Source: Pseudomonadota bacterium (GTDB lineage: Bacteria > Desulfobacterota > Binatia > Binatales > Binataceae). Taken from it: a stretch of DNA of 64,000 nucleotides. The notes under the pieces are model-generated. The model had not been told where the DNA came from. It saw only the letters and a program-made list of their open reading frames with translations, and made no database searches. Positions 43,073 to 52,852 of this stretch are shown in pieces; position 1 is the first letter of the stretch, and each line of letters begins with the position of its first letter. A program made the position numbers and the translations under genes. The stretch spans positions 109,277 through 173,276 of the forward strand of contig JAJPIL010000022.1 of NCBI GenBank assembly GCA_021324755.1. The letters are read 5' to 3'.

Positions 43073-45814
43073 TTACTGGCTTCGCACAGCCAGAGCCTCT
43101 GACGTCTCGTCGGAATCGGTGGTTAGCTCGGCGAGAAGTCGGCTGCGGATTTCGTCCTGTTTTGCACGGTCTAGGATTTTTTTGCCGTCTTGGTCGCTTA
43201 CGTAAAAAACGTCGAGAGCTTGCCCGGCGTAAGTCGAGATTCGCGCTAGATGAATACTGACGCTAAGTTTGTAAAGCAAGTTCGTAATCCTAAATAAAAG
43301 CCCTAGTCGATCCTCGGCGAATACTTCGATTACCGTAAAACGTTCGGATGCCCGATTGTCAACCGAGATCTCGGGTGAGATTCTCGCGGTAGGCTTGCGA
43401 ATCCAGGGTGGCCGGTGGTGGGTGCGAGCGACGAGCGTCTCAACGTCCTGGCGGTTCGTCAGCACGGCCATGAGGTCGTTCTCGACGCGGTTCCATCGTG
43501 ATTCTTCGAGCGCAAGCGCAGCTTGCTCGTGTTGATGCGAGACGCGAAAGATGTCCAGCGCTATCCCGTCGGTGGTCGTCGTGATCCGGGCCGAAATGAT
43601 ATTGAGATTGTTGGCAGTCAGTACCCCGGCAATCTTCGAAAATAGACCGGGCTGATCCCGAGTCACCACGATAAACTCCGTGTACTGAAGCTCAGGGAAG
43701 TGCCGATGGCGACATTTGAGTGTTTGTTCGCCAAGGCTATTGACCAGCTCGAAATGGAGAGGGATGTCGTGCTCGGCCACGCTCAGGAAATAGCGCTCAG
43801 GCATACGCCGCAAGAACTGCTCGACCATTTCAGGGTCGTTGCCGACGAGTTTGTCGCGTGCGATTTGCTTCGCGATGGCCAAGCTGCGGTCGGGATCGAC
43901 AGTTTCCCGATCGTCGCGCTCCAGCTCGCGCAGCGCACGCATGTAAAGTTCGCTCAACAGAATATCGCGCCAGCTGTTGTAGACGTTAGGTCCCACCGCC
44001 CGCATATCGGCGTAGGTGAGCACGTACAAAGCCTTGAGCCGCTCGACCGAGCCGACCTTGGAGGCAAAATCTTTTACTGTGCGCTCGTCGGCAAGGTCAC
44101 GTTTGTTAATTACTTCCGACATCAACAGATGGTTTCTCACTAGAAAAACGACCAGTTCGGCCTTCTCGCTATCAAGTCCGAGTCGGCGGGTTATGGCGAG
44201 GGCCATCTGGGCACCGCGTTCGTGATGGTGCGCGCCGGAGCCTTTGCCGATGTCGTGAAGGAGCAGGGCCAGGTAAAGCGCAGCTGGGCATTTGATGTCG
44301 CGCGCCACTTCGGTTAACAAAGGTGCCTGGTCGCGGCGCAGCCCGGCGCGCAGTTCCTCGAGTTCGCGCACTGCCGCAAGCGAATGCCGGTCAACTGTGT
44401 AGATGTGATATAGGTCGTGCAGCGAACGCGCATAGAGCTTGCCGAACTCCGGAATCAAGGCGCCGAGCACGCCTGCTCGATGCATCAGCTCCAGTGTGCT
44501 CGCAACGTTACTCTTGCCTTCGAGGATTTGCCACAACGCGGCCCCCGTGCGAGGGTCGTTGCGCATCGCATCGTCGATAAGATGCAGATTGTCCCGTACG
44601 AGCTGGTAAGTGGATCCAGAAAGGTCTACTCCGTGACGCTGGCAGTCTTGGAAAATCGTGACGAGATTCAGCGGGTCGCGCCGGAAAAAGTCAGCCCGAG
44701 ATAACGTCAAAAGATCGCGCTGAATAAACACGTATGGCCTGACCTGGCGACTCGGCACCCGGCCGTAAAGGCCAGGAGCGCGGGCTTCGTCGATGACGCG
44801 CGCGATAAAGCTTTCGGCGAACATGTGGATGGTATTGGCGTGTTGATAGTAGGTACGCATCAGCACTTCGCTCGGACTTAAGCCGTCGGATTCCTGAAAG
44901 CCGAGCAGCGGTGCGATCCTGTCCTGGTATTCGAAAGTCAATTGGTCGACATGCCGGCCGCTCAAATAATGTAGGGAATTTCGCACGCGCCAAAGGAAAT
45001 CTCTGGCTTCCAGCACCCGGCTCAACTCCTGCTCGGAGACAATGGCGCGTTGCGCGAGTTCCTCGAGCGAGGAAATCCTATATTTGACCTTTGCCACCCA
45101 CATCGCCGTGTGAAGGTCACGCAACCCACCTTCGCCTTCCTTCACGTTGGGCTCGAGAAGATAGACCGAGCCGCCGTAGCGCGCATGCCGTGCCCGGCTT
45201 TCTTCGAGCTTTGCGCGGAAGAACTTTTGCTGCCCCCGGGCGATTACCTCTTCCGCCAGCATCGTGCGAAACTCGGCATATAAACTTTCGTCGCCGGCGA
45301 TAAAGCGCGAATCAAGCAGCGCAGTCTTTTCCTTGAAGTCGGCGTTGGCTGCAACCAACGTCTCGCGCAGCGTGCGTACGGCATGGCCGACCGTGATGCC
45401 CGCGTCCCACAAGGCGTGCAATATGACCTCGGCTACGATTTCGCAGTACGGTCCGGGCTTCCAGCTGTTTATGAAGACGAGATCGATATCCGAGCACGGG
45501 TTGAGCTCTGCCCGCCCGTATCCGCCGCGCGCCACCACGCTCAGGCTGCCGTGCAAACGAGGCATCCGGCGCCGATATTCGGCGTCGGCGTATCTAAAAA
45601 GGGCTTGTAGCAATCGATCGGCAGCAGCCGTAAGCTCGCGCACTATCTCGGTTCCGGTTGCGCCAGCAAAATGTCGCTCTCTGAGAGCGCCTTTGACGTC
45701 CGCCCAAAACTCGGACGCTATGGCTCCCGGCTGGCGAGACGCCTCCATGCGCTCGAATAACTCGTCGCTCGAGGCGTGAGTTAACTTGCTTTTAGCCTTG
45801 ACACTTAGGTCCAT
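43073..45814 (-). CDS. glnD: Bifunctional [protein-PII] uridylyltransferase/uridylyl-removing enzyme GlnD
   Basis: ATG 45814 is chosen over the track's TTG 45826. The 913-residue protein has the full GlnD order. The nucleotidyltransferase has SVVARGGYGRAELNPCSDIDLVFI, then comes the GlnD-type linker (LEPNVKEGEGGLRDLHTAMW). The HD domain has LLHDIGKGSGAHHHERG, and two C-terminal ACT domains begin VVTRDQPGLFSKIAGVLTAN and VFAEDRLGLLFRITNLLYK. The enzyme adds UMP to PII when glutamine is low and removes it when glutamine is high, controlling glutamine synthetase and Ntr. No glnB or glnA gene is nearby. xerD follows 33 bases later. Confidence 0.96.
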   Translation of the reverse strand: MDLSVKAKSKLTHASSDELFERMEASRQPGAIASEFWADVKGALRERHFAGATGTEIVRELTAAADRLLQALFRYADAEYRRRMPRLHGSLSVVARGGYGRAELNPCSDIDLVFINSWKPGPYCEIVAEVILHALWDAGITVGHAVRTLRETLVAANADFKEKTALLDSRFIAGDESLYAEFRTMLAEEVIARGQQKFFRAKLEESRARHARYGGSVYLLEPNVKEGEGGLRDLHTAMWVAKVKYRISSLEELAQRAIVSEQELSRVLEARDFLWRVRNSLHYLSGRHVDQLTFEYQDRIAPLLGFQESDGLSPSEVLMRTYYQHANTIHMFAESFIARVIDEARAPGLYGRVPSRQVRPYVFIQRDLLTLSRADFFRRDPLNLVTIFQDCQRHGVDLSGSTYQLVRDNLHLIDDAMRNDPRTGAALWQILEGKSNVASTLELMHRAGVLGALIPEFGKLYARSLHDLYHIYTVDRHSLAAVRELEELRAGLRRDQAPLLTEVARDIKCPAALYLALLLHDIGKGSGAHHHERGAQMALAITRRLGLDSEKAELVVFLVRNHLLMSEVINKRDLADERTVKDFASKVGSVERLKALYVLTYADMRAVGPNVYNSWRDILLSELYMRALRELERDDRETVDPDRSLAIAKQIARDKLVGNDPEMVEQFLRRMPERYFLSVAEHDIPLHFELVNSLGEQTLKCRHRHFPELQYTEFIVVTRDQPGLFSKIAGVLTANNLNIISARITTTTDGIALDIFRVSHQHEQAALALEESRWNRVENDLMAVLTNRQDVETLVARTHHRPPWIRKPTARISPEISVDNRASERFTVIEVFAEDRLGLLFRITNLLYKLSVSIHLARISTYAGQALDVFYVSDQDGKKILDRAKQDEIRSRLLAELTTDSDETSEALAVRSQ

Positions 45815-46249
45815 ACGTAAGCTCAATCAAACGACAACGCTAACTACCCGTTTGGCGTGCCGCCGTTTACGCGAATGCTTGCTTATCCTTCCGCCTTCCA
45901 TTTGAAAAGATGTGTTTGGCGCTCAATAGACTAGCACAGAAATGCCGGTCTATGCGCATGGCTTCGATAAACGTCGAACACCTGAGCCGTCGCTGCGCCA
46001 GACTGCCCAGTAACAGGGCGAATTGTCTAAAGCCAGATACCGAAAGCGGGCGAGAATGGCGCCCTGCTTTACCGATGCAAGGCCATTTTCATTGGTAAAA
46101 AGCGAGAGAAAAGCTGCCAAGGTCCTCAAAAATAAAAAAATTGGGACGCAAGACTGTGCATTTGAAACACCGCAAGCTCATCCGGTCGACTTACGTACAT
46201 AACGATCGCTGAAGAGCAAAACCGGCGACTGAAACTGGGTAAGAGAACG
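45815..46249. other. Gap between glnD and amidase, nothing identified
   Basis: This 435-base gap interrupts the otherwise tight minus-strand run. The plus frame 45910..46098 gives an unconvincing peptide. A polyA-rich patch (AAAATAAAAAAATT near 46129) and several GC-rich dyads are present but no clear terminator or RNA gene. It presumably holds the glnD promoter and the 3' end of the amidase transcript. Confidence 0.35.
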
Positions 46250-47575
46250 TCACAACGCTCCCTCCCTTACGTCACTGCGAAGATATTCGGTCAAAGCGTC
46301 GGCGATCGCCTGTGCTATCAGCTGCTGGTAAGATGGCTGGGTCAGCCGCAGCGCTTCCTCCTGATTAGACAGAAAGCCGCATTCAATCAAAACCGATGGC
46401 GCATGGCTGCCGACCAACACGAAAAAAGGCCCCTTGCGAGCGCCCAGATGGTTCAGTCGCAGGCCGTAGCGTGTGCTTAAAACCTGCATGATCCGCAGGT
46501 CGATCAGGCGGGCAAGCTCAGCCGATACGTCCGCCTTATACTCCTGTCGTAGGTCGCTCAATATATAGTTAAGGCTTGGATTTCTCGTCGCCAGCGAGCT
46601 CGGGGCGTACGCGTTTTCGATCTGCGCTAGCCTTACGGTTGCGCGGTCTGTGGTGTTGTCCAAGTAAAACACCTCGACGCCAGATTGTCGAGGGTTGGGG
46701 CTCGAGTTCAGGTGGATTGAGACGAAAACGTCCACGTTCGCTTGATTAGCCAACTGAGCGCGCTGGGCAAGTGGCACGAAGTAATCCCCTTGCCGGGTAA
46801 GGAGCGCGGTCACGCCGCGCCGGCGAAGTTCTGCAACCAGACGCAGACTTATCTCGAGCGCGAGCGACTTCTCGGTCAAGCCATACGCTCCGATCGCGCC
46901 GGCATCTCGCCCGCCGTGGCCCGGGTCGACCATGACAACACCTAAGGAACCTTGCTCAGGGCTGCTTCGCGTTTGTGCCGCAAGCGAAGGAGCAAAGCTT
47001 AGCCCGGCTTGTGATGGCACCGTGGGTGCGCGCCGTAATGGGACAACCCGAGTAGGGCGAACTGGTTCTGCGCAAACGGCATTAGGTCTTAACTCCCTGT
47101 AAGGATCAAGTTCTACCGAGACGTCGGCAAGACTGACCACGAGACAGCGACCGACTCGCCCTACCAGATAATTTGACTTCGTTGCAACCTCTAGAACGAT
47201 TCGGCCGTGGCCGTTACCTAGGTTTTGTGTTCTAATTCTGCTCAATGGCGCGATCTGGGAGCTGGAAACAACGGGAACGAGAAGCTGCGAAGGCCAGCCC
47301 AATACGTCGATCCACAATTCGTCGCCGCGAGCTTCGAGCTTCCAACGCGGTTTTTTCGCAAGTGGGAAAAGAAGCTTCAGCACGGGCCCGTTTCGCGTAA
47401 TCTGAGCGTTTGTATGTGTTGTCGCTGAATCTAGGGCGAGAGCTTCGGCATGCAAAGCCGGATAACTGAGAAAGGCAATCACCAGCGAAAGTAAAATCTT
47501 TAACGAGGGTGCATACGGCTTGAGTGCTCGAGAACGTAGTTGAGAGTGACCATCTGTGGCTCTACCGAGCAACAT
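46250..47575 (-). CDS. AMIN-domain N-acetylmuramoyl-L-alanine amidase (AmiC-like)
   Basis: A 25-residue leader and hydrophobic signal (LKILLSLVIAFLSYPALHAEA) send the protein to the periplasm. An AMIN domain follows (residues about 60-150, GPVLKLLFPLAKKPRWKLEA, then GRIVLEVATKSNYLVG), which targets septal peptidoglycan. The Amidase_3 domain has zinc ligands in VMVDPGHGGRDAGAIG (His), LTEKSLALEIS (Glu) and VSIHLNSSP (His), plus the catalytic Glu in SVLIECGFLSNQEE. The enzyme cleaves the amide between MurNAc and the stem peptide during daughter-cell separation. The start ATG 47575 lies five bases after the mutS stop. No EnvC or NlpD partner is visible. Confidence 0.93.
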   Translation of the reverse strand: MLLGRATDGHSQLRSRALKPYAPSLKILLSLVIAFLSYPALHAEALALDSATTHTNAQITRNGPVLKLLFPLAKKPRWKLEARGDELWIDVLGWPSQLLVPVVSSSQIAPLSRIRTQNLGNGHGRIVLEVATKSNYLVGRVGRCLVVSLADVSVELDPYRELRPNAVCAEPVRPTRVVPLRRAPTVPSQAGLSFAPSLAAQTRSSPEQGSLGVVMVDPGHGGRDAGAIGAYGLTEKSLALEISLRLVAELRRRGVTALLTRQGDYFVPLAQRAQLANQANVDVFVSIHLNSSPNPRQSGVEVFYLDNTTDRATVRLAQIENAYAPSSLATRNPSLNYILSDLRQEYKADVSAELARLIDLRIMQVLSTRYGLRLNHLGARKGPFFVLVGSHAPSVLIECGFLSNQEEALRLTQPSYQQLIAQAIADALTEYLRSDVREGAL

Positions 47576-47580
47576 CCTTT

Positions 47581-50184
47581 TTACGCTCCGCAGTCCGGCT
47601 CTCGCTTAGCCTGTTCAACCAGCTCGGCCAGGATGCTCAGCGCGTCGAGCGGAGTAATTCGATCGATTTCGATCTTCCGCAGCCTTTCGAGTATTGTACT
47701 TCTCGCTACGCCAAAGAGGCTCATCTGCTGCATCTGTGGGCCAACGGTTTTGTCCTCGCGTCGGCGCTTTTTCGCGTAAGCTACAGGAACTCCAAAAAGC
47801 TCCCCACGTTCGAGACTGTTTAGGATTTCGCGCGCTCGCGTAAGCAAACTTTGCGGCAAACCGGCAAGACGGGCAACCTCTATTCCGTAGCTTCTATCGG
47901 CAACGCCTTCGGCGATCCGGCGCAAAAAGATCACCTCGCCGTTCCACTCTCGGACCACCGCGCACATGTTCTTTACCCTGGGCAAATGGCGGCACAGGGC
48001 GGTTAGCTCGTGGAAATGGGTGGCAAAGAGCACCTTGGCGCGGGTTCGGTCGTGCAAGTGCTCGGCAAGCGCCCAAGCGATGGCAAGGCCGTCGTAAGTG
48101 CTCGTTCCTCGTCCCACTTCGTCCAGCAGTAACAGGCTGCGCTCGGAAAGCCCCTCGAGCAGTCGTGCCGTTTCCTGCATCTCCACCATGAACGTAGACT
48201 GACCGCGCCGCAAATCGTCGCGCGCGCCTATTCGGGTGGCAACTCGGTCGACAAGGCCGAGGCGCGCTTCGGCAGCCGGGACGAAGCTCCCCACCTGCGC
48301 CATGATAACGATCAAGGCGGTTTGACGTAGGTAGGTCGATTTACCCGCCATGTTCGGTCCGGTTATCAGAAGCAGTTGATGACGGTCGGGGTCGAGCTCG
48401 AGATCGTTGGGGACAAATTCACCTGGTCGCATCAAAGTTTCGAGCACGGGATGACGGGCTTCGCGCAGTAAGATGGCTGACGATGAGTCGAGCACCGGCC
48501 GAACGTAGTTATTCTTGCGCGCCACCAAAGCTAAAGACACTAACGCGTCGAATTCTCCCACCGCGGCGGCGCTCTCCTGGATCTCTGTTGCGTGGGCTGC
48601 AGCCTGTCGCAGCAGCCGATTGAATAGCTCGAGCTCCAATTGTTCGAGCCCCGTCTCAGCGCTTAAAATCTTGCGCTCGAGCTCTTTGAGCTCGGGCGTA
48701 GTAAATCGTTCGCTACCCACCAGGGTCTGTTTGCGCTCGTAATCGCTTGGGATGCGGGCAAGATGGGGACGCGTGACCTCTATGTAGTAGCCGAAAACCC
48801 GATTGTAGCGGACCTTGAGTGAGCCTATCCCCGTGCGTTCGCGCTCGCGTGCTTCAAGATTAGCCAGTACTTCGCGAGCGTTGTGCGCTAGGGATCGAAG
48901 CTCGTCGACGCGCGCGTCAAATCCCGGTCGAATGAAACCGCCGTCGCGCGCCGTCTGCGGAGCATCGTCACAAAGGGCGCTGGTGATAAGTGAAACCAAT
49001 TCCGCTTGAGGCTTGATTCGCTGCGCTATGTCGCATATCAGCTCGCTCGAGTACGCTCCAAGCGCGCGCTTAACCTCGTCCAATGCCGCCAGTCCATGCG
49101 CGAGCTTTACTAACTCTCGCGGGCCTGCCCGCAGCGTCGCGACCCGAGAGGCGATGCGCTCTAAGTCACCAATTGCGCGCATCGCTCGACTTACCTCTCC
49201 TCCCAGATCGGCGGCGACCAACTCTTCCACCGCGTCAAGCCTGCGGTTAATTTCAGCCAAATTGAGCAAAGGATGGAGCAGCCAATCGTGAAGTGTTCGC
49301 CCGCCCATCGGAGTTAGGCTCTGATCAAGAACGCCGAGTAGCGAGCCTGCTTTTGTGCCTTCGGTCGAAACCGTAAGCTCGAGATGGCGACGGCTGACTT
49401 CGTCAACCATCATGTATCGCTCGCTGTGATGTATGGCGGGCGGCCTGAGATGGGCTAGCTGGTTACCGAAGGTTCGTTCGATGTAAGTCAGTGCGAGAAC
49501 GCAAGCTGACCTAAGCAGTGGCTCGTCAAGGCTGAAGTCAGCGCCAAAGTACTGTGCTAAAATTCGTCGCGCCTGCGCGTCGTCAGGCTGATCCTCCTTG
49601 ACTGCCGTTCGCGGACAGCTTAGCCCCGTGTCGACGAGAATCTCGGATAAGGTCTCTTGGGTCGCATAGTAGACTATTTCGCGCGGCTCTAGGCGAGAAA
49701 TTTCTTCCTGCAATATTCGTCTATCGCGCTCGCGGGCGATCCTGAACTCTCCGGTCGAAACGTCAACTGCGGCCAGCCCAAAGCCGTCTTCAGCCGCAAC
49801 CAAAGCCACGAGGAAGCTCTTTTCGTCAGCACTTAGAATAAGCTCTTCGTCTACGGTGCCCGGCGTAATTATGCGAACGATTCGCCGCGGGATTAAGCCG
49901 CGGCCACTCGAGGCGTCGCCTTCCTGCTCACAGATCGCAACCTTGTGGCCTGCTTTGAGCAGCTTGGCAATGTATGGCTCGGCCGCATGATGAGGCACGC
50001 CGCACAGCGGCACGCCGTCCTTTGATCGAGAGGTCAGCTGGATGTCGAGTAAGCTCGAGGCAAGCTCGGCATCCTCGAAAAACATTTCGTAGAAGTCCCC
50101 CAAGCGAAAAAGCAGGATGGCATCGGGGACCTTTTCCTTGACACGCAGGTATTGCGCTATCAGGGGAGTGTTTTTAACTGCCAT
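47581..50184 (-). CDS. mutS: DNA mismatch repair protein MutS
   Basis: The 867-residue protein is a full MutS1. The mismatch-binding FxE appears in FRLGDFYEMFFEDAELASSL, and domain I includes GVPLCGVPHHAAEPYIAKLL. The ATPase has Walker A ITGPNMAGKSTYLRQTALI, and the Q/M loop contains DDLRRGQSTFMVEMQETA. Walker B is SLLLLDEVGRGTSTYDGLAIAW, followed by FATHFHELTAL. The C-terminal helical tail (LSILAELVEQAKREPDCGA) is the usual dimer/tetramer segment. It recognises mismatches and small loops and recruits MutL. It is the first gene of the minus-strand run that leads to scpB. mutL is not in the window. Confidence 0.98.
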   Translation of the reverse strand: MAVKNTPLIAQYLRVKEKVPDAILLFRLGDFYEMFFEDAELASSLLDIQLTSRSKDGVPLCGVPHHAAEPYIAKLLKAGHKVAICEQEGDASSGRGLIPRRIVRIITPGTVDEELILSADEKSFLVALVAAEDGFGLAAVDVSTGEFRIARERDRRILQEEISRLEPREIVYYATQETLSEILVDTGLSCPRTAVKEDQPDDAQARRILAQYFGADFSLDEPLLRSACVLALTYIERTFGNQLAHLRPPAIHHSERYMMVDEVSRRHLELTVSTEGTKAGSLLGVLDQSLTPMGGRTLHDWLLHPLLNLAEINRRLDAVEELVAADLGGEVSRAMRAIGDLERIASRVATLRAGPRELVKLAHGLAALDEVKRALGAYSSELICDIAQRIKPQAELVSLITSALCDDAPQTARDGGFIRPGFDARVDELRSLAHNAREVLANLEARERERTGIGSLKVRYNRVFGYYIEVTRPHLARIPSDYERKQTLVGSERFTTPELKELERKILSAETGLEQLELELFNRLLRQAAAHATEIQESAAAVGEFDALVSLALVARKNNYVRPVLDSSSAILLREARHPVLETLMRPGEFVPNDLELDPDRHQLLLITGPNMAGKSTYLRQTALIVIMAQVGSFVPAAEARLGLVDRVATRIGARDDLRRGQSTFMVEMQETARLLEGLSERSLLLLDEVGRGTSTYDGLAIAWALAEHLHDRTRAKVLFATHFHELTALCRHLPRVKNMCAVVREWNGEVIFLRRIAEGVADRSYGIEVARLAGLPQSLLTRAREILNSLERGELFGVPVAYAKKRRREDKTVGPQMQQMSLFGVARSTILERLRKIEIDRITPLDALSILAELVEQAKREPDCGA

Positions 50185-50362
50185 TATGTGGCATTCAGGA
50201 TAGCTAGCAGCAATCGACGAGCAAAGCCCCGTCTAAGTCCGGACGCCGAACGCCCGTTGGCGGCGGCGAAAGGTACTTTGAATTTCAACAGGGTATGGGC
50301 AAGGCGGGCCGAGCGCGTCGCACGTTAGCTAGAGCCTAAGAGGGTTAAGCTTATGGGCGCGC

Positions 50363-52852
50363 TCAAGGAACGAAAAGGGCCGCGTTAGCGGAAGCTCCTT
50401 CCAAACTCAATCCTCCAGCTATAAGTACAGACGAGCTACCGAGCGGCGTCGTGGTGAGCCCCGCAACGGCTTGAAATAGGTTTCCAACAAAGCTGAACTT
50501 TTGCGTGCTGGGGTTAAAAATTTCGGCGTCGGTAAGTGGCGAACAAGCTGAGCCTGAGCTGGTCGGCGTGCACTGTTCGCCGCCTACAATCAACACCGTT
50601 CCGTTGGAAAGCAATGAGGCGCTCGCGCTATCGCGCGCCTGGGCCATCGAACCAGTGGTTAACGAGAACGTACCCGTTGCGGGATTGAAGATCTCAGCGC
50701 TGCTAAGCGACGTGCATCCACCTGAGGTGCAATCGCGGCCTCCTGCTATAAGCACCGTTCCGTCGTTGAGCAGGGTAGCGGTATGGGCGATTCGCGGGCT
50801 GTTCATCGGGCTTGCCGTGGGACTGAAAGTCCGGTTCGCCGGGTTGAAGAGTTCGGCTGCGTTTAGAGATACGCACCCCGATACGGTACATTCTTCCCCA
50901 CCCGCGATAAGGACCGTATTGTTTTGCAGGACGGTCGTGGTGAAAGTGTCCCGCGGAGTCAGCATCTGGCCGATCTGCACGAACGTCGCTTGCGCGGGCT
51001 GGTAGACTTCAGCCTGGGCTAGAGATACCTGATTCGATCCCACGCCGCCCACGATAAGCACCGTTCCGTCCGGGAGTGGAGCGGCGCCATGCGCAATACG
51101 CGCAACCGTCATCGGCCCGCTGGTAGCGCTGAATAGCCCCTGGGTCGGGTTGTAGAGTTCAGCACTGGCTAGGGCGCTGCCGTCTGCGGCTACCCCTCCA
51201 GCTATGAGCACTTGCCCATTGCCAAGCATCGTCGCCGTGTGAAACGCGCGCGACGCTGTCATCGTGCCTGTTGTGGGCGAAAACAAGCCCGTGCTCGGGT
51301 TGAAGAGCTCCGCGCTTGCAAGAGAAATGGCGCCATTGGCTCCCCCGGCCAAAAGTACCTGTCCGTTGGTCAGCAATGTGGCGGTGTGGGCGTAACGAAT
51401 ACTGACCATTGTGCGGAAAATCGTGAAGTTGGTGCTTTGCGGGTTATAAAGCTCAGCGCTGGCCAACGCCGTCCCGGTGCTGTCTTCTCCGCCTACGACC
51501 AGGACGCTGCCATCGGGCAGCGTAGCTGCTACCGCGGAGTCGCGCGCCTGAGTAAGTCCGTTCGAAAGCGAGCTAAAGCTCCCGGTCGAAGGATTGTAGA
51601 GCTCAGCGCTCGAAAGAGCACCGGTGGTATTGACCCCACCCACGATTAAAACTTCGCCACTTTGCAATAGCGAGGCGGTGTGAAGCTCTCGCGGCGTGGT
51701 CATTGAGCCGGTAGCCGTAAAGGCGTTGTTCGCCGAATTGAATAATTCAGCACTAGCTAGCACCGGTGTGGGGCATGCGCTCGAACTGGTGTTCGGCGGG
51801 CAGGGTGCTCCGCCGGCGATCAGAACTTGGCCGTCCGGCAACAGGGTTGCAGTGTGAAACTCGCGCGGCGAGGTCATATTTCCGGTCGAGGAAAAGCTTT
51901 GGCTGGATGGGTTATAAAGTTCGCTGCTCGACAAAACTTGCGGCGTGCATGCTCCGCCCTGTGGATTCGGTATGCAGTTTTCGCCGCCGGCGATCAGAAC
52001 CTGGCCGTCCGGCAACAGGGTTGCAGTGTGAAACTCGCGCGGCGAAGTCATCGTGGAACTCAAAGGGCTGAAACTACCCGTGGCGGGATTGTAAATCTCT
52101 GCGCTGGCTAAGGTTACGCCCTGAGAGTTCTGCCCGCCGGTTATGAGAACCGTTCCGTTTGCAAGCAATGTTGCAGTGTGAAAAGCACGCGCTGTGTTAA
52201 GCGATCCTGTGGCGACGAAGGCGGACTGTGTGGGTTCGAAAAGCTCGGCGGAGTTGAGATAAACGCAACCAGACGAACCAGGAGCGCCGCAGCTAAGTCC
52301 TCCCACAATCAATATGTTCCCGTTGGGAAGCAGCGTTGCAGTGGAACCGGCTCGTGAAGCGGTCATCTGACCTGCCGACCTGAAATTGGAGATAAGCGGA
52401 TCAAAATATTCGGCCGTCGAAAGGGAGTTCAGCACGCTGTTAAAACCGCCGGCGATGAAGACTCGACCATTGCTCATCGGCACCGCCATCGCAAGAATTC
52501 GCGCGTTGGCCATGCCGTCGCCCAAAGCCAGAAAACCGGTGGAGACAGGCGTTGGCGAAGAGCTAGGTGAAGGTGAGGCCGATGGCGTAGGGGTCGGCGA
52601 AGGAGTTGCAGAAGCCGAACTAGTCGGGCTGGGGGAAGATACCCCGGAATTTGGCGGCGAGGAGGTCGGTGCGCTCACAGGGGAGGATGATGCTCCTGAC
52701 GCTCCACTGCCACCTCCACCTCCGCCACCCATGCATCCAATCCCCAGCGCCACGAGGAACAGCGCCACAAGCAGTTCCCCTCGGAAAACCCGCTTCGCGC
52801 TCCGCGACGCCGACGCTTCGTGCTCCCGTGGCAGCATTCGACTCGTTGTCAC
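50363..52852 (-). CDS. Kelch-repeat surface lipoprotein with 14 repeats
   Basis: GTG 52852 follows a GGAGGAGG site. The signal ends in a lipobox-like LGIGC, then a Gly run and a Ser/Pro/Thr-rich linker of about 70 residues. After that I count fourteen Kelch-like units of 40-60 residues, each with a TATLLPDGQVLIAGG-type strand pair and SAELYNP-type turn. Fourteen units would make two seven-bladed propellers. Six units carry an insertion with a Cys pair (for example ENCIPNPQGGACTPQ, RDCTSGGCTS), likely disulfides in an extracytoplasmic loop. The sequence resembles galactose-oxidase-like Kelch proteins but has no visible catalytic copper ligands. It is probably a surface binding or adhesive protein. 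It is not tightly linked to neighbours. Confidence 0.82.
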   Translation of the reverse strand: MTTSRMLPREHEASASRSAKRVFRGELLVALFLVALGIGCMGGGGGGGSGASGASSSPVSAPTSSPPNSGVSSPSPTSSASATPSPTPTPSASPSPSSSPTPVSTGFLALGDGMANARILAMAVPMSNGRVFIAGGFNSVLNSLSTAEYFDPLISNFRSAGQMTASRAGSTATLLPNGNILIVGGLSCGAPGSSGCVYLNSAELFEPTQSAFVATGSLNTARAFHTATLLANGTVLITGGQNSQGVTLASAEIYNPATGSFSPLSSTMTSPREFHTATLLPDGQVLIAGGENCIPNPQGGACTPQVLSSSELYNPSSQSFSSTGNMTSPREFHTATLLPDGQVLIAGGAPCPPNTSSSACPTPVLASAELFNSANNAFTATGSMTTPRELHTASLLQSGEVLIVGGVNTTGALSSAELYNPSTGSFSSLSNGLTQARDSAVAATLPDGSVLVVGGEDSTGTALASAELYNPQSTNFTIFRTMVSIRYAHTATLLTNGQVLLAGGANGAISLASAELFNPSTGLFSPTTGTMTASRAFHTATMLGNGQVLIAGGVAADGSALASAELYNPTQGLFSATSGPMTVARIAHGAAPLPDGTVLIVGGVGSNQVSLAQAEVYQPAQATFVQIGQMLTPRDTFTTTVLQNNTVLIAGGEECTVSGCVSLNAAELFNPANRTFSPTASPMNSPRIAHTATLLNDGTVLIAGGRDCTSGGCTSLSSAEIFNPATGTFSLTTGSMAQARDSASASLLSNGTVLIVGGEQCTPTSSGSACSPLTDAEIFNPSTQKFSFVGNLFQAVAGLTTTPLGSSSVLIAGGLSLEGASANAALFVP
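51811..52051. repeat. Near-identical 67-base direct repeat inside the Kelch gene
   Basis: 51811-51877 and 51985-52051 are identical at 65 of 67 bases and lie 174 bases apart. They encode the same stretch of two neighbouring Kelch units (around MTSPREFHTATLLPDGQV). Other units differ widely at DNA level, so this pair suggests a recent unit duplication or gene conversion. Confidence 0.85.
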
